From the NCBI GenBank assembly GCA_044344145.1, contig JBIJDM010000082.1, forward strand, positions 1-10,691: DNA of 10,691 nt, written 5' to 3'. The number at the start of each line of letters is the position of its first letter. Position 1 is the first letter of the stretch. The translations under genes and the position numbers were made by a program. Source of the DNA: JBAXGE01 sp044344145. Its GTDB lineage: Bacteria > Planctomycetota > Phycisphaerae > WQYP01. The notes under the pieces are model-generated. The model was not told the DNA's origin. It did not search any database and saw only the letters and a program-made list of their open reading frames with translations. Shown in pieces: positions 6,528 through 10,691 of this stretch.

Positions 6528-7106
6528 TTATTTACCGGGCTGGCCCGCTTTTTCGGAGATATCCCGGACATCGCCCACATGGGCATCGGCAAAGAGAATG
6601 TTTACGGACTTAACTTCGCCCTTGTCACCGTGAAAATTGCTAAAATCCGCTAAAACGAAAGTTCCATGTTCGCCCAGTAATGGGTATAAGAACGACTTGT
6701 GTACCCGCATCCCCCCCAAACCCATATTGTACTCGTAGCTGGTCCCTTCACCCTCAAAATAACTATTGAAACCTTTGCCATCACCCAGCCGCAGGTAGGC
6801 TTCGCGGTCGCCGGGACAACGCCACGCCCGGGGATTGGCCACCTGACCTTTAAGCACCTCAGGCAGCGGGGTCAACGTGGTATTGATGGAGGGCATTTGC
6901 GCCGCCCAGGGCATGGTGTCATTGGATTCGTTGAGATAGGCCCGCAGCCCCACCCCCAAACCCCGCAATTGTTCGGCACATGCCGTTCGGGTGGCGGTTA
7001 GTCGGGCCTTGCCGATGATGGGCACGGTAATGCCCACCAGCACGCCGATGATGATGACCACCACCAGCAGTTCCAGCAATGTAAAGCCCCGACGATTTTG
7101 CGGCAT
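6528..7106 (-). CDS. Type IV prepilin-like protein with N-terminal methylation motif
   Basis: The 192-residue product starts MPQNRRG then FTLLELLVVVIIIGVLVG, the type III signal cut by prepilin peptidase between Gly 7 and Phe 8, with Glu at position 5 of the mature protein (residue 12). The hydrophobic helix runs to about residue 30. The rest resembles the pseudopilins amplified in planctomycetes and related phyla: a short helix around TACAEQLRGLGVGLRAYLNESND, a WRCPGD motif (95-100), and a C-terminal NFHG...VNILFADAHVGDV that echoes the H-x9-DG signature, but with 14 residues between His 159 and Asp 174 and Ala in place of Gly. Such proteins are thought to belong to type II secretion or pilus-like systems; no assembly genes are here. 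It begins 87 bases after murA; a TAGAAT (7133-7138) resembles a -10 box but lacks a well-spaced -35. Confidence 0.85.
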   Translation of the reverse strand: MPQNRRGFTLLELLVVVIIIGVLVGITVPIIGKARLTATRTACAEQLRGLGVGLRAYLNESNDTMPWAAQMPSINTTLTPLPEVLKGQVANPRAWRCPGDREAYLRLGDGKGFNSYFEGEGTSYEYNMGLGGMRVHKSFLYPLLGEHGTFVLADFSNFHGDKGEVKSVNILFADAHVGDVRDISEKAGQPGK

Positions 7107-7193
7107 AACCTCAACCTTGTGTCAGTACCGACATTCTATCCATGACGCGACATGTCAGGAGGGTATCCGCAAGGCAAAACCAGATTCTCCCGA

Positions 7194-8468
7194 TCAGGCA
7201 TCCTTGAGATCAACACGTTTGATCTTGGCGCCCAGGGCATTGAGCCGGGTTTCGATTTTCTCATAGCCGCGGTCAATGTGGTAAACGCGACTTACGGTCG
7301 TCTCCCCGCGTGCCACCAGCCCTGCGAGTACCAAAGCCGCAGAGGCCCGCAGGTCGCTGGCCATGACTTGGGCGCCGATCAATTCCCGTTCGCCTTCGAT
7401 GACGACGGTGGAGGCTTCCTTATGCAAATGGGCGCCCAGACGGCTGAGTTCCGCCACATGCAGGAAGCGGTCGGGATAAATCTTTTCCGTGACGATGGAA
7501 TTACCATCCGCCAAACAGAGCAAGGCCATGAATTGGGCCTGCAGGTCGGTGGGGAAGCCGGGATAGGGCTGGGTGGTGATGGAGGTGGCGTTCAGCCGGC
7601 GGATCGAAGAGACGATGCAGCCGGTGGGGGTTTTCTCGACAATCACGCCGATTTGCCGGAGCTTGTCCACCACGGCCAGCAGATGCTCCAGCCGCACATT
7701 GTCCAATTCCACTTCGCCGTTGGTAATGGCCGCGGCCACCATGAAGGTGCCCGCTTCGATGCGGTCGGGAATGATGGTATAGTCCACACCATGCAGTTCC
7801 TCCACACCTTCAATGATGATGCGGGGCGAACCGGCGCCGGTGATCTTGGCCCCCATTTGATTGAGCAGATTGGCCAGATCGGTGATTTCCGGCTCGCAGG
7901 CGGCGGACTCGATCACCGTGGTCCCCTTGGCCAGCGTGGCTGCGGACATCACATTGGCGGTGCCCAATACGGTCGAGCCGAAATTTCCGCCCAGAAATAT
8001 TTCCGCGCCGATCAGGCGGTCGGCGTGCAGGATGATATCCCCTTTATCCAAGGTCATCTTCGCGCCCAGCGCCTGCATGCCACGCAGGTGCAGGTCAATG
8101 GGACGATCACCAATCGCGCAGCCGCCGGGCATGGACACGCGGGCGACTTTACGTTTGGCCAGCAGTGGCCCCATGGTACAGATACTGGCCCGCATCTTGC
8201 TGACCAGACTGTAATCCGCGCTACTCACGGAACTATTCACCACCTGCATGACCATACTGCCATCGGCGTGATGTTCGTTCTTGACGCCCAGCGCGGTCAG
8301 CAGTTGCCGCATACTGGCGATGTCGGATAGATGGGGAACTTCCCGCAACGTGACGGGCGCATCGGTAAGAATGGAGGCGGCCATCAAAGGCAGCGCCGCG
8401 TTTTTGGAACCATTGACGCGAATCTTGCCGCGCAACCGTGCGCCACCCTGAATAATGAGAGCATCCAT
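7194..8468 (-). CDS. murA: UDP-N-acetylglucosamine 1-carboxyvinyltransferase MurA
   Basis: MurA transfers the enolpyruvyl group of phosphoenolpyruvate to UDP-GlcNAc, the first committed step of peptidoglycan synthesis, in the cytoplasm. The 424-residue product is of standard length (E. coli 419). Catalytic features are present: Lys 22 and Asn 23 in GSKNAALPL, Cys 117 in MPGGCAIGDRP (the residue alkylated by fosfomycin; Cys 115 in E. coli), Asp 308 in YPGFPTDLQAQ (equivalent to Asp 305), DLRASAALVLAG (372-383) and YHIDRGYEKIE (396-406). Because the active-site Cys is not replaced by Asp, the enzyme should be fosfomycin-sensitive. The start is secure: AAGGAGG (8475-8481) is 6 bases upstream of ATG. 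A candidate promoter and inverted repeat lie just before it. Presence of murA fits the finding that planctomycetes do make peptidoglycan. Confidence 0.96.
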   Translation of the reverse strand: MDALIIQGGARLRGKIRVNGSKNAALPLMAASILTDAPVTLREVPHLSDIASMRQLLTALGVKNEHHADGSMVMQVVNSSVSSADYSLVSKMRASICTMGPLLAKRKVARVSMPGGCAIGDRPIDLHLRGMQALGAKMTLDKGDIILHADRLIGAEIFLGGNFGSTVLGTANVMSAATLAKGTTVIESAACEPEITDLANLLNQMGAKITGAGSPRIIIEGVEELHGVDYTIIPDRIEAGTFMVAAAITNGEVELDNVRLEHLLAVVDKLRQIGVIVEKTPTGCIVSSIRRLNATSITTQPYPGFPTDLQAQFMALLCLADGNSIVTEKIYPDRFLHVAELSRLGAHLHKEASTVVIEGERELIGAQVMASDLRASAALVLAGLVARGETTVSRVYHIDRGYEKIETRLNALGAKIKRVDLKDA

Positions 8469-8490
8469 AGACAGCCTCCTTGCTGATACC

Positions 8491-8534
8491 TGGAATACGT
8501 GCGTTATGGCTTGATCATAGACGCACGTATTCCA
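8491..8534. repeat. Perfect 14-bp inverted repeat directly upstream of murA
   Basis: TGGAATACGTGCGT (8491-8504) and ACGCACGTATTCCA (8521-8534) are exact reverse complements, 16 bases apart. Inside the loop TATG (8505-8508) and CATA (8516-8519) can also pair with one bulged G, giving an 18-bp stem with a 7-base loop. No T-tract follows on either strand, so a classical intrinsic terminator is unlikely. Equivalent points of the two arms are 30 bp apart, about three helical turns, which suits binding by a dimeric regulator. The repeat overlaps the candidate murA promoter. Confidence 0.85.
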
Positions 8535-8542
8535 AGCCGCAA
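8514..8542 (-). promoter_or_regulatory. Candidate sigma70-type promoter of murA, overlapped by inverted repeat
   Basis: On the minus strand TTGCGG (8537-8542) and TATGAT (8514-8519) are separated by exactly 17 bases. The -10 matches TATAAT at 5 of 6 positions and the -35 matches TTGACA at 3 of 6. Transcription would start near 8507, leaving a leader of about 40 bases that holds the strong AAGGAGG site. One arm of the inverted repeat falls in the -35/-10 spacer and the other just after the predicted start point, a repressor-operator arrangement. Confidence 0.5.
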
Positions 8543-8567
8543 GAGCCGGGACGACATTTCCTCAGGC

Positions 8568-8580
8568 CCCCCGCCGGGGG
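8568..8580 (-). terminator. Short GC-only hairpin right after the alpha-2-macroglobulin stop codon
   Basis: On the minus strand the stop codon TAA is followed at once by CCCCC-GGC-GGGGG. The 5-bp stem is strong for its length but has no T-tract, so it is a possible transcription pause or Rho-assisted end rather than a clear intrinsic terminator. Confidence 0.3.
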
Positions 8581-10691
8581 TTATTTGCCAATCTTGCGAT
8601 CGCGAATCGGCAGCTTCATTTCGTCGCTGTTGGCCTTCAGTTCCGGGGCATACATGGCCGCGGCCTGGGTGGGCAAAGCGCTGAACTGGCCGGGGATTTC
8701 GGCCCGGAGTTGGTAGCTGACCGAGTGTTTGCCCCGGGCCAGCCCTTGTACGAACAGGCAGACCTGACGGTCGCGGTATTCGACGTAGGCACCCATTTCG
8801 TTGCCGGTATACCCGCTACGGACGTCCACCGCTTCGCAGCCGGCGGGCTTGGGATCCGCAAACATGATGTACTCGTAATCGTTCTTGCTCTCGATTTCGA
8901 GCTCGACCAGAATCAGATCGCCGGAAGTGATGGTGGGCGCTTTGCCTCCCATGGGATCAAACGGCGAGGGAATCAACTGCCGTTCATACTTCTCGACCTT
9001 CTGCTTGACAGCCTCACCGCGGTCACCGGCGACATCAATCCGCTTGTCCACTTCGACCAGCTTGTAGTACCGCCGTTGGACCTTGATTTCCAACCCGGCC
9101 TTGCTGATGGGGTCTTCCAGAGTGAAGTTGGTCAGATAAGCGTTGTAATACAGCGGGCCCGAGCCTTCGCGGCGGATAACCAGGGCATGTTTGCCCGCCT
9201 CGACCGCAACGCCTTCCAGCACGAACTTGTTATCAAAGCTGAACAGGTTGTCTTTGGTGATCTTCTGGGTCTTGACCACCTTGCCATCCAGTTCAATGCT
9301 GACGGTCATATCCGGGGCGGTTTCACCGCTGGCCCGGGCAAAGTCCGCCAGTGCTTCCAAGGCGTAACTGGTATCGCGGGTGGAGTTCCAGTAGACGCCA
9401 TGTTTGCGGTTATTGATCAGGTACTTGGCCAGTCCGGCCGTGGTGGCGCCCTTGGGATCGGTCTTGGCCAGTAGTTTCAGATACCAGGCCATGGCTTCGA
9501 CATCGTTGCCATACCAATACCACCAAGCATTGTCTTCGGGCAGACGCAGGTAGGCGGTCTGATTTTCGGCATCTTCGACCACGAACTGCTTGAGGTTCTG
9601 CAGCACCATGGCCAGTTTTTCCTTGTCCTTCATCTTGGCCAGCGCCACGCCATAGACGGCCTTGCCGTAGGCGTTGATATGCACGCGGTCGCGATAGAGG
9701 AAGTCGTTCATGGCATCGTTGACCACGTCGGCATCCGCCAGAATCATCAGAATGAAGGCATCCAGCTCATCAGCATGAGCCTTGCCTTCCTTGCCTTTGG
9801 TCTTGACGTAACGCTGCAACTCGGCGACTTCCTTGGCCTGATACTGCTTGAGCCAAGCCACGCCGCGATTGAGCATCTCGGCGGGGATGGCCACGTCATT
9901 GCTGCGGGCGACCTGCAGGCCATGTACCACCACGGCGGTGGTATGGGCCCAGCTATGTTCGCCCCAGCCACTGAACCAGCCCCAACCACCATCGGCACAT
10001 TGCATCATGGCCAGTCGGGCGATGCCGTCCTTAACGATCTTGTTCATTTCCGTACGGCTGAAGACCGGATTCACATCCAGCCCGACGCCTCTGCGTTTCC
10101 AATCCGCGGCCCGTTTGGCGTCGTTGCCAATTTCCTGGGCGTTGAGGTTGGTGCGCTTGGCCTGGATATCTTCCAAATCCAGCTTCATATCCAGCAGGAT
10201 TTTCTGGGTAATCACTGCGGGTACAAAGCGGTTGAGCGTCTGCTCGGTGCAGCCGTAGGGATAATCCAGCATATACGGCAGTGCATCCACCATCGCCAAC
10301 GCCACGCTGGGCGAGTAGCGCACTTCCAGACGGCTTTGCTCGGTCAGCCGGGCGGTGGGCACGGTATAGGTAATCTGGCCCGAATTCTGGTCGGGGCGTA
10401 GAGCCCCGGCGAAGGATTCGGTCTTGAGAATACCGTGGACGATGACCGGGAATTTCATCTCGGTGGCATCGGATTCCACATCGGTCTGGGCTTTCATGCG
10501 AACGACGGCTTCGCCGGGACGGATGGCCTTGACCAGCCAATCCACCCGCTGTTCGCCGCCGGCAGCCACGGGCACCGACCGGGTGAGGGTGACGCCGGGC
10601 ATGGCTTCCAAGGTCGCGCCTTCCATTTCCAGCGTGACCTGCACAGTCTTGGCGACGTTGAGGTAATTGTGCACGTTGGCACTGAGGACGA
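8581..10691 (-). CDS. Bacterial alpha-2-macroglobulin with intact thioester, C-terminal part (cut by window edge)
   Basis: Bacterial alpha-2-macroglobulins are large periplasmic or surface proteins that trap attacking proteases; cleavage of a bait region exposes a Cys-Gln thioester that bonds the protease. The frame is open to the right edge, about 703 residues of a protein normally around 1500-2000, so the signal peptide, macroglobulin domains and bait region lie outside. A GTG at 10674 is internal: the frame continues before it (SAN-VHNYLNVAKT), a typical family segment. The thioester motif GCTEQ is encoded at 10240-10254, preceded by MLDYPY and followed by TLNRF. The alpha-helical thioester domain follows, with CADGGWGWF (10000s), VVHGL and, near its end, YWNSTRDTSYALEAL. 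The C-terminal part (about 8581-9200) is beta-rich and resembles the receptor-binding-like domain. In enterobacteria a homologue sits beside pbpC; here it precedes murA. Confidence 0.92.
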   Translation of the reverse strand, partial: VLSANVHNYLNVAKTVQVTLEMEGATLEAMPGVTLTRSVPVAAGGEQRVDWLVKAIRPGEAVVRMKAQTDVESDATEMKFPVIVHGILKTESFAGALRPDQNSGQITYTVPTARLTEQSRLEVRYSPSVALAMVDALPYMLDYPYGCTEQTLNRFVPAVITQKILLDMKLDLEDIQAKRTNLNAQEIGNDAKRAADWKRRGVGLDVNPVFSRTEMNKIVKDGIARLAMMQCADGGWGWFSGWGEHSWAHTTAVVVHGLQVARSNDVAIPAEMLNRGVAWLKQYQAKEVAELQRYVKTKGKEGKAHADELDAFILMILADADVVNDAMNDFLYRDRVHINAYGKAVYGVALAKMKDKEKLAMVLQNLKQFVVEDAENQTAYLRLPEDNAWWYWYGNDVEAMAWYLKLLAKTDPKGATTAGLAKYLINNRKHGVYWNSTRDTSYALEALADFARASGETAPDMTVSIELDGKVVKTQKITKDNLFSFDNKFVLEGVAVEAGKHALVIRREGSGPLYYNAYLTNFTLEDPISKAGLEIKVQRRYYKLVEVDKRIDVAGDRGEAVKQKVEKYERQLIPSPFDPMGGKAPTITSGDLILVELEIESKNDYEYIMFADPKPAGCEAVDVRSGYTGNEMGAYVEYRDRQVCLFVQGLARGKHSVSYQLRAEIPGQFSALPTQAAAMYAPELKANSDEMKLPIRDRKIGK

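Noticed and set aside
7152..8330. A long open frame (392 codons) on the plus strand across murA
   Set aside because: It is antisense to a full-length, motif-complete murA. Its translation is His/Gly/Gln-rich with no recognisable domain, as expected from the complement of a GC-biased gene.
8491..8534. The murA upstream repeat as an intrinsic terminator of the alpha-2-macroglobulin gene
   Set aside because: There is no T-tract after the stem on the minus strand, and the arms frame a promoter-like pair with correct spacing.

Overview
The window reads as chromosomal sequence from a Gram-negative, envelope-rich bacterium, most likely a planctomycete and perhaps class Phycisphaerae. The evidence is indirect. 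There is an H-x-DG-like prepilin of the sort abundant in planctomycetes and their relatives, a Ser/Gln/Pro/Thr linker (SQPTTQPTTQ) of a kind common in Phycisphaerae proteins, a lipoprotein paired with a ResB-type protein, a large thioester alpha-2-macroglobulin, and genes for both lipid A (lpxB, lptB) and peptidoglycan (murA). No rRNA, tRNA, CRISPR array, insertion sequence or phage gene was seen. The assignment is inference from gene content.

Layout, left to right. Positions 1-912 (minus strand) hold a lipoprotein gene followed by the start of a ResB-like cytochrome c biogenesis gene that runs off the left edge. A 242-base divergent intergenic region separates these from lpxB (plus strand, 1155-2324), the only plus-strand gene. 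lpxB ends four bases from the end of a long minus-strand series. In transcription order that series is: an alpha-2-macroglobulin gene whose 5' part lies beyond the right edge, murA, a type IV prepilin-like gene, a small membrane-anchored protein of unknown function, lptB, and two tandem paralogues (called A and B here). Each paralogue has a signal peptide, a helical domain, a thioredoxin-like domain without the catalytic cysteines, and a charged C-terminal tail.

Most of the genes make or maintain the cell envelope. LpxB makes the lipid A disaccharide, LptB powers LPS export, MurA commits UDP-GlcNAc to peptidoglycan, ResB serves cytochrome c maturation outside the cytoplasmic membrane, and alpha-2-macroglobulin is a periplasmic or surface protease trap. 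The exported paralogues A and B, the lipoprotein and the membrane-anchored protein have no assigned function, and their company suggests envelope roles.

The parts most worth a second look are the redox-dead TlpA-like pair next to lptB, with a helical domain better conserved than the thioredoxin fold, and a 14-bp perfect inverted repeat that overlaps a good candidate promoter directly upstream of murA. No defence system or other obviously new multi-gene machine is visible.
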